Positions 7,948 through 15,495 of a DNA stretch of 64,000 nucleotides are shown in pieces (position 1 is the stretch's first letter; every line of letters begins with the position of its first letter). Source of the DNA: Flavobacterium sp. LHD-80 (GTDB lineage Bacteria > Bacteroidota > Bacteroidia > Flavobacteriales > Flavobacteriaceae); contig NZ_JAVFVS010000013.1 of the NCBI RefSeq assembly GCF_030929605.1, positions 186,001-250,000 on the forward strand, read 5' to 3'. A model generated the notes under the pieces. It ran no database searches. It was given only the letters and a program-made list of their open reading frames with translations, and was not told the origin of the DNA. Made by a program: the position numbers and the translations under genes.

Positions 7948-8898
7948 ATGCAAAACATTCCTAGTGTAGACTTACGTGATTTCCTTTCGGACGACCCGAA
8001 ACGTAAACAAAAATTTGTAAATGAAATCGGCAGTGCATTTGAAAACATTGGCTTCGTAGCCTTAAAAGGTCATTTTCTTGACGACCAATTAGTAGACGAG
8101 CTTTATAGCGAAATTAGAAAATTTTTCGCTTTGCCAATAGAAACTAAGCATAATTATGAAATTCCTGGTATTGGCGGACAAAGAGGTTATGTCTCTTTTG
8201 GAAAAGAACATGCTAAAGGACGCAAAGAGGGAGATTTGAAAGAGTTTTGGCATTTTGGCCAGTATGTTGATGCAGATTCAAAATACGCGTCAGAATATCC
8301 AGAAAACGTTGAAGTAAAAGAGTTGCCACGTTTTAATGTAATTGGTAAAGAAGCTTACCAAATGCTTGAAAAAACTGGAGTTTATGTTCTTAGAGCTTTA
8401 GCTTTGCATTTAGGTTTAGATGAATTTTATTTTGATAACTACGCAAAAGACGGAAATTCAATTTTAAGACCAATTCACTACCCACCTATTACTACTGAGC
8501 CAGAAAACGCTATTAGAGCGGCAGCTCACGGTGATATCAACTTGATTACACTTTTAATGGGTGCTCAAGGAAAAGGATTGCAAGTTCAAAATCATGACGG
8601 CGAATGGATTGATGCTATCGCAGCAGATGATGAATTAGTAATCAACGTTGGTGACATGTTGTCAAGACATACTAACAACAAACTAAAATCAACAATTCAC
8701 CAAGTGGTAAATCCACCGAGAGAATTATGGGGAACTTCACGTTATTCAATTCCATTTTTCATGCACCCAGTAAGCGATATGCGTTTGGATTGTCTTGAAA
8801 ACTGCATTGACGCTGAAAACCCTAAGAAATTTGAAGATATTACAGCGGGAGATTATTTATACGAACGTTTAGTAGATTTAGGTTTAATCAAAAAATAA
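7948..8898 (+). CDS. 2-oxoglutarate/Fe(II)-dependent oxygenase, isopenicillin-N-synthase family
   Basis: A 316-residue cytosolic enzyme. The N-terminal non-haem dioxygenase domain (residues 1-115, IPSVDLRDF...GFVALKGH) is followed by the double-stranded beta-helix core. The Fe(II) ligands appear as His194-x-Asp196 in AAHGDINLITLL and His251 in TIHQVV. The 2-oxoglutarate-binding Arg265-x-Ser267 is in SRYSIPFF. All catalytic residues are present. The family hydroxylates or cyclises small molecules, and the substrate cannot be read from the sequence. The gene is monocistronic, with its own promoter and a hairpin terminator behind it, and is divergent from the E1 gene. Confidence 0.88.
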   Translation: MQNIPSVDLRDFLSDDPKRKQKFVNEIGSAFENIGFVALKGHFLDDQLVDELYSEIRKFFALPIETKHNYEIPGIGGQRGYVSFGKEHAKGRKEGDLKEFWHFGQYVDADSKYASEYPENVEVKELPRFNVIGKEAYQMLEKTGVYVLRALALHLGLDEFYFDNYAKDGNSILRPIHYPPITTEPENAIRAAAHGDINLITLLMGAQGKGLQVQNHDGEWIDAIAADDELVINVGDMLSRHTNNKLKSTIHQVVNPPRELWGTSRYSIPFFMHPVSDMRLDCLENCIDAENPKKFEDITAGDYLYERLVDLGLIKK

Positions 8899-8922
8899 AA
8901 ACTTAAATAAATTTCAATATTA

Positions 8923-8960
8923 AAATTCCAAATTCCAAGCTTTATTGGAGTTTGGAATTT
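8923..8960 (+). terminator. Hairpin terminator after the 2OG oxygenase gene
   Basis: The outer stem AAATTCCAAA/TTTGGAATTT (8923-8932 and 8951-8960) encloses an inner CCAA/TTGG pair and is followed by AATTTTT. Confidence 0.6.
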
Positions 8961-9011
8961 AATTTTTAAATACTTTTATAGTTGGAATTTATTTTTTAGA
9001 ATAAAAATTTT

Positions 9012-9344
9012 ATGGACTTTAAAGATCAATTAAAAAACTTATTTCCAGATCACGTTGAATCAAACGAACCTGAGGAAATCCAGGCAGAAGAACATGTATT
9101 ATACGTACAAAAAGAACCGATAATCTGTAAATTCGAAAAACGAAAAGGAAAAGCCACTACAATTATTGAAGGTTATGAAGGATCTGATGAAGATTTTAAA
9201 GTTCTTGCCAAAGAAATTAAAACAAAATTAAGTGTTGGTGGTACTTTTAAAGATGCTTCAATCATTATTCAAGGCGATTATCGTGACAAGATTATGGCAA
9301 TTTTAAAAGAAAAAGGATTTAAAACGAAACGTGTAGGAGGCTAA
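9012..9344 (+). CDS. SUI1/YciH (eIF1-like) translation factor
   Basis: A 110-residue protein whose C-terminal 80 residues form the SUI1 fold: RKGKATTIIEGYEG, then LAKEIKTKLSVGGTFKD, then IIIQGDYRDKIMAIL and KGFKTKRVGG at the very end. Eukaryotic eIF1 and bacterial YciH bind the small ribosomal subunit near the P site and monitor start-codon selection. In bacteria the role is minor or stress-related. The N-terminal 30 residues are acidic and variable. The gene lies alone between two intergenic repeat tracts. Confidence 0.9.
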   Translation: MDFKDQLKNLFPDHVESNEPEEIQAEEHVLYVQKEPIICKFEKRKGKATTIIEGYEGSDEDFKVLAKEIKTKLSVGGTFKDASIIIQGDYRDKIMAILKEKGFKTKRVGG

Positions 9345-9356
9345 AGAAAGTTTCTG

Positions 9357-9409
9357 GTTTCAAGTTTAACGTTTCAAGTTACTCCAACCTGAAACTTGAA
9401 ACTTGAAAC
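9357..9409. repeat. TTTCAAGTTT inverted repeat cluster
   Basis: GGTTTCAAGTTT and GTTTCAAGTT (9357-9380) face CTGAAACTTGAAACTTGAAA (9388-9407), giving a large imperfect hairpin. It is related to the element at 282-422. Confidence 0.65.
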
Positions 9410-9420
9410 AAAAAAACTCA

Positions 9421-9452
9421 GAACCTTAGCATCTTAGAACCTTAGCATCTTA
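9421..9452. repeat. Perfect 16-bp tandem duplication GAACCTTAGCATCTTA
   Basis: Two identical 16-bp units at 9421-9436 and 9437-9452, ending only 7 bases before the ATG of the uridine phosphorylase gene. Confidence 0.85.
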
Positions 9453-9459
9453 AAAAAAA

Positions 9460-10329
9460 ATGATACAAAACTCAGAATTAATACTTAATCCAGACGGAAG
9501 TGTTTACCACTTAAATCTTCGTCCTGAAAATATAGCCCATGATATTATTTTTGTGGGAGACCAAAACAGAGTAGAAAAAATCACTCAGTTTTTTGAAAAA
9601 ATAGAATTTTCTACTCAAAAAAGAGAATTTAAAACACAAACCGGAATTTACAAAGGAAAACGTATTTCTGTAATTTCTACAGGAATTGGTCCGGACAATA
9701 TTGATATTGTGCTAAATGAACTTGATGCTTTAGTAAATATTGATTTAGAAACGCGTACGCCTAAAGAAAATTTGACTTCGCTGAATATTATCAGAATTGG
9801 AACATCGGGCTCTTTGCAGGAAGATATTCCGGTTGACAGTTTTGTAATGTCAAAATTCGGACTTGGTTTAGATAATATGCTTCGCTCCTATTTAATTGAT
9901 GAAGTTTCAAATGTAGCAATTGAAGATGCTTTTACGACACATACCAATTGGGACATCAGAAAAGGAAGACCTTATGCGATTGCATGTTCTGAAACTTTGG
10001 AAAAAATTATTGAATCAGATAAAATCTTCAAAGGAATTACGGCAACAGCCGGCGGATTTTATGGTCCACAAGGACGTGTATTGCGCTTGAATATTCAAGA
10101 TGAAGAATTAAACAATAAAATGGATAATTTTGATTTTGATGGCAGCAAAATCACTAATTTAGAGATGGAAACGGCGGCAATTTATGGGCTTTCGGCACTT
10201 TTAGGACATAATGCGTTGTCTTTAAATGCTATTATTGCCAATCGTGCTTCAGGAACTTTTAGCGAAGATCCTTATAAAGCAGTTGATGAACTGATTACTT
10301 ATACATTAAATAAACTGGCTGATAAATAA
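9460..10329 (+). CDS. Uridine/nucleoside phosphorylase
   Basis: A 289-residue phosphorylase of the PNP/UDP family 1 fold. Visible family marks are the N-terminal phosphate-binding segment IIFVGDQNRVEKI, STGIGPDNIDIVLNEL, the Gly-rich IIRIGTSGSL, and the nucleoside-binding NLEMETAAIYGLSALLGH, where Glu-Met-Glu contacts ribose. These enzymes reversibly split uridine (or other nucleosides) with phosphate in pyrimidine salvage. The uridine assignment rests on overall resemblance, since substrate specificity differs between close relatives. The ATG follows a short tandem repeat directly, leaving no room for a classic ribosome-binding site. Confidence 0.88.
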   Translation: MIQNSELILNPDGSVYHLNLRPENIAHDIIFVGDQNRVEKITQFFEKIEFSTQKREFKTQTGIYKGKRISVISTGIGPDNIDIVLNELDALVNIDLETRTPKENLTSLNIIRIGTSGSLQEDIPVDSFVMSKFGLGLDNMLRSYLIDEVSNVAIEDAFTTHTNWDIRKGRPYAIACSETLEKIIESDKIFKGITATAGGFYGPQGRVLRLNIQDEELNNKMDNFDFDGSKITNLEMETAAIYGLSALLGHNALSLNAIIANRASGTFSEDPYKAVDELITYTLNKLADK

Positions 10330-10364
10330 TTAGATAATTTGCCAATTAGAAAATGAGATAATTT

Positions 10365-10805
10365 ATGCAAAATGCTATTCTTAAATTTGAAAAATTATTA
10401 AACGAAAATGTCAATTATTTTCCGACTTTTAATGATGAAGTTTTAGAAGCAAAAATTCCAGGAAAGTGGTCGAAGAAAGAAATTTTGGGCCATTTGATAG
10501 ATTCGGGGATTCATAATTTAGTTCGTTTTACTGAAATTAATTATCTTGAAAAGCCTTATCATCACAGGCCTTACAGTCAAATGGATTTGGTTAATTTGAA
10601 TCAATATCAAACAACTCCTATTGCTGAATTAACGGAATTGTGGTTTTCGATAAACAGACAAATTGTTAGAATCATGAAATCTGTTGATCAAAAAGCTTTG
10701 GATTATAAAATTATATTGGCCGATGAATCTGAAATTGATTTAAAGTTTCTAATGACAGATTACGTTGAACATTTGGAACATCATATCAATCAAATAAAAT
10801 CGTAA
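10365..10805 (+). CDS. DinB-family (DinB_2) putative metalloprotein
   Basis: A 146-residue four-helix-bundle protein of the DinB/YfiT superfamily. Typical marks are PGKWSKKEILGHLIDSGIHN near residue 35-55 and a C-terminal HLEHHINQI. The three metal-binding histidines of the family fit His48 (GHLID) and the C-terminal His pair. Members act as thiol-dependent transferases or are of unknown function, including bacillithiol-linked enzymes. The gap to the VOC gene is only 3 bases, so the two form an operon. The upstream spacer carries AATTAGATAATTT-type repeats that also follow the VOC gene. Confidence 0.83.
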   Translation: MQNAILKFEKLLNENVNYFPTFNDEVLEAKIPGKWSKKEILGHLIDSGIHNLVRFTEINYLEKPYHHRPYSQMDLVNLNQYQTTPIAELTELWFSINRQIVRIMKSVDQKALDYKIILADESEIDLKFLMTDYVEHLEHHINQIKS

Positions 10806-10808
10806 GTT

Positions 10809-11201
10809 ATGTTTTTAAGAGTTGCAAGACATACTAATAATTTAAAAGAAATCGAAGATTTTTATGTAAATATTTTAGGTTTTGAACGATTAGGAGGTTT
10901 TCAGAATCATAATAATTATGACGGCGTTTTTATTGGGAAATCAGGCTTAGATTGGCATTTTGAATTTACTCAATCTGAAATAAAAGCCAATCATACTTTT
11001 GATGAAGATGATGTAATCGTGCTTTATCCAAAATCAGTTTCAGATTATAACAATTTAATAAATAAGCTAATACGATTAAACATCTCAACTATAACTGCAG
11101 TAAACCCATTTTGGAATGAAAACGGAAAAATGATTCAGGATCCGGATGGTTATCGTATTGTTATATCACCTTTAAAAGCTGTAATCAGCGAAATTGAATA
11201 A
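10809..11201 (+). CDS. VOC-family (glyoxalase/bleomycin resistance-like) protein
   Basis: A 130-residue protein with the paired beta-alpha-beta-beta-beta pattern of the vicinal-oxygen-chelate fold. Features are RHTNNLKEIEDFYVNILGFERLG at the start, DWHFEFTQS in the middle, and the C-terminal IQDPDGYRIVIS, which supplies the last metal-ligand region. The superfamily covers glyoxalases, dioxygenases and binding proteins for resistance, and no specific substrate can be assigned. It is the second gene of a pair with the DinB-type protein upstream. Confidence 0.82.
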   Translation: MFLRVARHTNNLKEIEDFYVNILGFERLGGFQNHNNYDGVFIGKSGLDWHFEFTQSEIKANHTFDEDDVIVLYPKSVSDYNNLINKLIRLNISTITAVNPFWNENGKMIQDPDGYRIVISPLKAVISEIE

Positions 11202-11307
11202 ATTAATGAGATAATTAGTTAATTTGAAAATTAGATAATTGAATATTTCTAAACCACAAATGAAATTACTCATGAGGGTATTTTTTGAAATAATTATAAA
11301 ATAAAGA

Positions 11308-11780
11308 ATGTCAGAAACACATACAAAAATCTTATTTAAATATTACAGCAGTTTTTTAGAAGAAACGGTTTCAGAAACAATGTGGGCGGAAATCATTAAT
11401 CTTGAAAAAGGATTCTTCAGATTAGATAATATTCCGTTTTTTGGAGCATCAATTGCGACAGGAGATTTGTTTTATGCCGAATATGAAGAAGAAGAAAAAA
11501 ACTTGTTTATAAAGAAACTATCGAACATTCAGGAAACTCAATTGTTCAGATATTGATTTTAGAAGCTGGTTTTGACAAGGAAATCATTAGAGAAAAGCTT
11601 CAGGCAATCAATTGTTTATCAGAAAGTCTGAACGACACATTTTTGGCAGTCGAAATTGCAAGGGATGTTGATTATGCGATTGTAAAAAATGTTTTAATTG
11701 AATACGAAGACCAATCAATTGCGGAGTTTGCAGAACCGTATATTTCTGAAAAACACCGCGCTGATTTATTAAAAAACTAA
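11308..11780 (+). pseudogene. DUF4265-like gene split by a -1 frameshift at a slippery A-run
   Basis: Frame 1 (11308-11556, 82 codons) encodes the N-terminal half of what looks like a DUF4265 protein (ETMWAEII...RLDNIPFFGASIATGDLFYAEY). The C-terminal half continues in the -1 frame to the stop at 11780. Read backwards from 11553, that frame stays open and gives LVYKETIEHSGNSIVQILI, which continues the family pattern, then ILEAGFDKEIIREKLQAIN. The frames meet at 11495-11502, GAA GAA AAA AAC in frame 1, which contains the heptamer A AAA AAC. A lost or gained base in the seven-A run, a sequencing error or programmed -1 frameshifting would all explain it. Joined length is about 157 residues. DUF4265 has no known function. 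Confidence 0.72.
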
Positions 11781-11831
11781 ACAAACAAACTTAAAATACG
11801 CATACCAAACTTAACTTAAACTTAAACTGTA

Positions 11832-12683
11832 ATGAAAACTGTAAACATTGTAGGTGTTCCCGAACACTTCAATTTGCCATGGCATTTATGCATTGAAAAT
11901 GGCGAATTTGAGGCAGAAAATATTGATTTGCAATGGAAGGATATTCCCGAAGGTACGGGCAAAATGTGCCAAATGCTGCGCGATGGCGAAGCAGATATTG
12001 CAGTAATCCTTACCGAAGGAATTGTCAAAGATATTCTAGCTGGAAATCCTAGCAAAATTGTCCAGATTTATGTTCAATCTCCATTGATTTGGGGAATTCA
12101 TGTGGCTGCAAAATCAGATTTCCAAACCGTAAAAGATTTAGAAAACAAAAAAGTTGCTATATCTAGAATTGGATCTGGATCACAATTAATGGCTTATGTT
12201 AATGCAGCTGAGCAAGGTTGGGAATCAGATGATCTTCAATTTGAAATCATTAATACTATTGATGGTGCTGTTGAAGCCCTGACAAATGGCACAGCAGATT
12301 ATTTTATGTGGGAGCGTTTTATGACAAAACCGCTTGTTGATAAAGGCATTTTTAGACGCGTTGGCGACTGCCCTACTCCATGGCCTTCATTTGTTATTAC
12401 GGTTCGTGATGAATTTTTGAAGAAAAATCCAAAAGTTGTAGAGAAGATCCTTGAGATCATCAATAAAACAACACATGATTTTGCCGAAATTCCAGAAATT
12501 GATAAAACTTTAGCGGAACTTTTTAACCAAAAAATTGAAGATATTCAAGAGTGGTTGAAATTAACGCAGTGGTCTCAAAAACATTTAAGCGAAAAAGCAT
12601 TTTTAAAAATTCAAAATCAATTATTTGATCTGGGAATTATTGATAAAAAAAGTACTTTTGTTGAAACGGTAAAAGCGCTGTAA
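11832..12683 (+). CDS. NMT1/SsuA-type periplasmic-binding-fold protein without signal peptide
   Basis: A 283-residue type II periplasmic-binding fold. Features are VPEHFNLPWHLCIENG at the N-terminus, then DIAVILTEGIVKDILAGNP, KDLENKKVAISRIGSGSQL (the hinge-region glycine cluster), GTADYFMWERFMTKPLVDKG and PWPSFVITVRDEFL. This resembles the NMT1/THI5 and SsuA group, which bind pyrimidine precursors, sulfonates or nitrate-type ligands. Two points are unusual: the protein starts directly with the mature domain (MKTVNIVGVPEH, no secretion signal or lipobox), and no ABC permease or ATPase is next to it. It may be a cytosolic enzyme or sensor using the same fold. It lies 18 bp upstream of the transglutaminase gene. 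Confidence 0.82.
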   Translation: MKTVNIVGVPEHFNLPWHLCIENGEFEAENIDLQWKDIPEGTGKMCQMLRDGEADIAVILTEGIVKDILAGNPSKIVQIYVQSPLIWGIHVAAKSDFQTVKDLENKKVAISRIGSGSQLMAYVNAAEQGWESDDLQFEIINTIDGAVEALTNGTADYFMWERFMTKPLVDKGIFRRVGDCPTPWPSFVITVRDEFLKKNPKVVEKILEIINKTTHDFAEIPEIDKTLAELFNQKIEDIQEWLKLTQWSQKHLSEKAFLKIQNQLFDLGIIDKKSTFVETVKAL

Positions 12684-12701
12684 TATCTGCTTTGATTTTT
12701 T

Positions 12702-13634
12702 ATGATGAATTTCCCTAAAATTGACTTTCCGCAATTAAAATCCAAATTACAGGTGAAATCACCTTGGGATAGGATTATTATTATGGTTTTAAGTCTTTTA
12801 ATTACAATTCCGATCTTCATCATTCTGCATCAAAATCTCCGCGATTTAAATTGGACTTTCAATTTAGATCGCGTGTTTATTTTTGTATTTGTTTTCGCAG
12901 CCGTCTTTTTTCTGCTGATGCTTTTGCGAACCATAATTATTTTATGTGTTGCCGTTTACTTACTGGTATTGTTTTATGGAAGTGTGATAGGAAATTATGG
13001 TTTCAGTGAGATTTCTGAAGACTATAATTCGATGATTTATACCATGTCGGATAATCCTTTTCCACAGGATATCATTGTGGCAAAACTGCTTCCTTTTCCA
13101 AATAAGACAAAAATTATTAATGCCATAGAATATCAAAATCCGAAGGTTCGAAATTTTGCTATAATGGCCACTACAAAGCATTTTAAAGGTATTAGAGGGT
13201 ATTCTGATTATCGAAATACGATTCAATGTTTTGCTGTTTTTAAAGAAATAAACAGTCGTTGGAATTACGTAAATGATCCAAAAGAAGGTGATTACATTGC
13301 CACCGCGAGCGAATCATTAGAATATTTTTCTGGAGACTGCGACGATCATTCTATTTTAATGGCAGCTGCAATACGAGCAATTGGCGGAACTCCGAGACTT
13401 ATTCATACTAAAGGACATATTTATCCTGAAATTTTAATAGGTTCCTTAATTGATTTGGAGAAAGTCAATTTTCTTATAAAAAATGTGCTTTTTGTCAAAG
13501 AAAGTTATGGCAAAAAAATCCATTACCACATTGACGAACGTGGTCAAGTATGGATGAACCTTGATTATACGGCAACATATCCAGGCGGACCATTTTTATA
13601 TGAAGAAATTTTAGGAGAATTAACACTTAATTAA
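12702..13634 (+). CDS. Membrane-anchored transglutaminase-like protein
   Basis: A 310-residue protein with three predicted N-terminal membrane segments (about residues 25-42, 57-78 and 79-97), then a transglutaminase-like cysteine-protease domain. The catalytic triad can be read as Cys in FSGDCDDHSILMAAAIRAIG, His in HTKGHIYPE and Asp in GQVWMNLDYT. In bacteria this domain usually acts as a peptidase or amidase on envelope proteins, not as a cross-linker. A second ATG lies one codon after the first. It is the downstream partner of the binding-protein-like gene and ends 13 bp before the convergent serine hydrolase. Confidence 0.85.
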   Translation: MMNFPKIDFPQLKSKLQVKSPWDRIIIMVLSLLITIPIFIILHQNLRDLNWTFNLDRVFIFVFVFAAVFFLLMLLRTIIILCVAVYLLVLFYGSVIGNYGFSEISEDYNSMIYTMSDNPFPQDIIVAKLLPFPNKTKIINAIEYQNPKVRNFAIMATTKHFKGIRGYSDYRNTIQCFAVFKEINSRWNYVNDPKEGDYIATASESLEYFSGDCDDHSILMAAAIRAIGGTPRLIHTKGHIYPEILIGSLIDLEKVNFLIKNVLFVKESYGKKIHYHIDERGQVWMNLDYTATYPGGPFLYEEILGELTLN

Positions 13635-13647
13635 TTCATCTCAAAAT

Positions 13648-14772
13648 TTAGAATTTCGACTTCGCATAGAGTTCTCTTCCCAGCGCACCAAAAAACGGAA
13701 GTGAAACTGTATCATATTCATAAACTCCATCATTAAAAATGCCATCTTTATTGACCAACATTGTTGCAGATAACATAAATTCAACTTTATTTTTGGTATC
13801 AATTATATAAGCTGTTTCCGTCATGGTTCCGTAAGCTTGCCCAATTTTATTGTATATTTTTATGTTATCTGGGATTTGACTTTTTGTATCGCCAAACATG
13901 AAAAACTTGCAATAGCTGTCATAATATTCCTTTGCGTTGTAACCAGCATTTCTAGGTAAATTCTGCATTGAAAACAATATAAATTCTCGCTCTTTATCAC
14001 TAATTTTAAAGCGCTCATTTTCATTAAAAGCTTCAGGAAACACAATTCTTTTTAATGTATTATGAAGCGTTTCTAAAGGATAATAATTTTTCTTAGAAAA
14101 ATCAAAAGGCTCATTTACAAGTTCCTCACCTTTAATAAATCCAGTTCCTTTAATGAGATTGTTAAGAACTAATGGAGCGCTTTTTTCGTTTAGTTTTGAC
14201 GGAAAAACTTCAGTTGTACCATCATCTTTATATAATGTAACCGATTTTACAAGAGGATTTGAAGGCTCAGAACCAGAAAGTCTGTGCATGATTCTGAAAG
14301 GTTCCAATTCTTTCTCTTTCATTTTTTGATTCATGTAATCAAATCCTGTAAACTCAAACAAATTACTGCTGGCAACATTATCGCTTACAGCAAAAACTTT
14401 AGTGATTTCATCTGCAAATTTTAGTTTTTCAGCACTTCCTTCAATGGTAAAATTGCTATTTACAGAGGTATTAGCAATAGTATTTAATTTTTCAAGTGCT
14501 AAAATTGCTATCGGAAACTTTATGGTACTTGCTGGATAATAGTAATTAGCCGCATTTACATGATATGTGTAATCTTTAAAAGTAATTTTCCCCTTATCTC
14601 TAATGATTTGAGTGTAGATAATTTGGAGTTCGTATTGCTCCGGATTTTTCATTACTTCTTTTATATTTTTATCATTAGAAGCTAAAACTTTATCCAAAAC
14701 ATTTTTTTTAGAACTGCAGCTAAAGAACAGTAAAGAGACAAAAAAGAAAACACATTTTTTAAATACAGACAT
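13648..14772 (-). CDS. Lipoprotein serine hydrolase with class A beta-lactamase-like motifs
   Basis: A 374-residue protein from the ATG at 14772. An earlier in-frame TTG would remove the signal peptide from the N-terminus and is rejected. The lipobox is FFSC at residue 19. The active-site motif Ser82-Thr-Ile-Lys85 (PASTIKFPIAIL), the SDN motif (FAVSDNVASSN) and a C-terminal KIGQAYG, in the place of KTG, are in the order of the beta-lactamase/PBP fold. The Glu166 region of true class A lactamases (ExxLN) is not recognisable, so hydrolysis of beta-lactams is doubtful. A muropeptide-modifying or DD-peptidase-like role facing the periplasm is more likely. Confidence 0.82.
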   Translation of the reverse strand: MSVFKKCVFFFVSLLFFSCSSKKNVLDKVLASNDKNIKEVMKNPEQYELQIIYTQIIRDKGKITFKDYTYHVNAANYYYPASTIKFPIAILALEKLNTIANTSVNSNFTIEGSAEKLKFADEITKVFAVSDNVASSNLFEFTGFDYMNQKMKEKELEPFRIMHRLSGSEPSNPLVKSVTLYKDDGTTEVFPSKLNEKSAPLVLNNLIKGTGFIKGEELVNEPFDFSKKNYYPLETLHNTLKRIVFPEAFNENERFKISDKEREFILFSMQNLPRNAGYNAKEYYDSYCKFFMFGDTKSQIPDNIKIYNKIGQAYGTMTETAYIIDTKNKVEFMLSATMLVNKDGIFNDGVYEYDTVSLPFFGALGRELYAKSKF

Positions 14773-14916
14773 AATTTGAATTGAAAATGAATTCCAAATA
14801 TAAAAATTGCAGATTAGTTTTTTGGTCTTTAAGATGTTTTTTATTAGTTCACTTATCTTCAATTCATTACAAAATATGCCTGTTTTATCTATTTTTTCTA
14901 TAATTAAACTTATGCA

Positions 14917-14952
14917 TTGTAAATATTTGATTGTAAATATTTGATTGTAAAT
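14917..14952. repeat. 14-bp tandem repeat TTGTAAATATTTGA, 2.6 copies
   Basis: Units at 14917-14930 and 14931-14944, plus a partial third unit to 14952, in the divergent promoter region between the serine hydrolase and the gene at 15012. It could be a regulator site or slippage. Confidence 0.75.
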
Positions 14953-15011
14953 GTTTTAACTATTGATTTTTTTTTGTAACTTTTCCTGTCTAATTTTTTA
15001 ATCACAGAATT

Positions 15012-15386
15012 ATGAAAAAATCTAAATTATTTGTCTTCGGAATTTTATTATCAGCAGTTTTAGTTCTTTCATGCACCATGGCAAAAAGAAATGAATTAGT
15101 AAGTTCCTGGAAAGTAACAAGTGTTGAAGCAAACAAAAAACCACTTTCTGATTCATTGAAAAATGCAATTCTTACTAACGGTCAATTAACGTTTACTGAA
15201 GATGGTCATGTAACAGGATTTTTACTTAGAGAAATGACAGACGGTACCTATGCCTTGACAAAACAAGGAAAAAGTCTCGTAATTAAAGATGAAACAGGGA
15301 CTCCTTGGCCTTGTGTAAGCACCATTAAAGACGACGAACTTATTTTAGAGGCTGATGAAATAAAACTGACTCTTAAAAAGATTTAA
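15012..15386 (+). CDS. Small lipocalin-like lipoprotein
   Basis: A 124-residue lipoprotein with signal MKKSKLFVFGILLSAVLVLSC and Cys at residue 21. The mature part begins with the short lipocalin signature region SSWKVTSVEANKK and alternates beta-strand segments (QLTFTEDGHVTGF, TYALTKQGKSLVIKD, DELILEADEIKLTLKKI). This fits the small lipocalin-like family common in Bacteroidota, which is envelope-located and of unknown ligand. A perfect hairpin terminator follows the stop codon, so it is monocistronic. Confidence 0.82.
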   Translation: MKKSKLFVFGILLSAVLVLSCTMAKRNELVSSWKVTSVEANKKPLSDSLKNAILTNGQLTFTEDGHVTGFLLREMTDGTYALTKQGKSLVIKDETGTPWPCVSTIKDDELILEADEIKLTLKKI

Positions 15387-15431
15387 GTTTGTTTCGCAGT
15401 GAATAAACGCATAACCACATTAAAGAATAAA

Positions 15432-15465
15432 AAAACTCCTAAATACTCACAATTTTAGGAGTTTT
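15432..15465 (+). terminator. Rho-independent terminator after the lipocalin-like gene
   Basis: 12-bp stem AAAACTCCTAAA/TTTAGGAGTTTT (15432-15443, 15454-15465) followed by TTATTT. Confidence 0.85.
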
Positions 15466-15495
15466 TTATTTAAAAGCTGTTTCTATAATTTAAAA

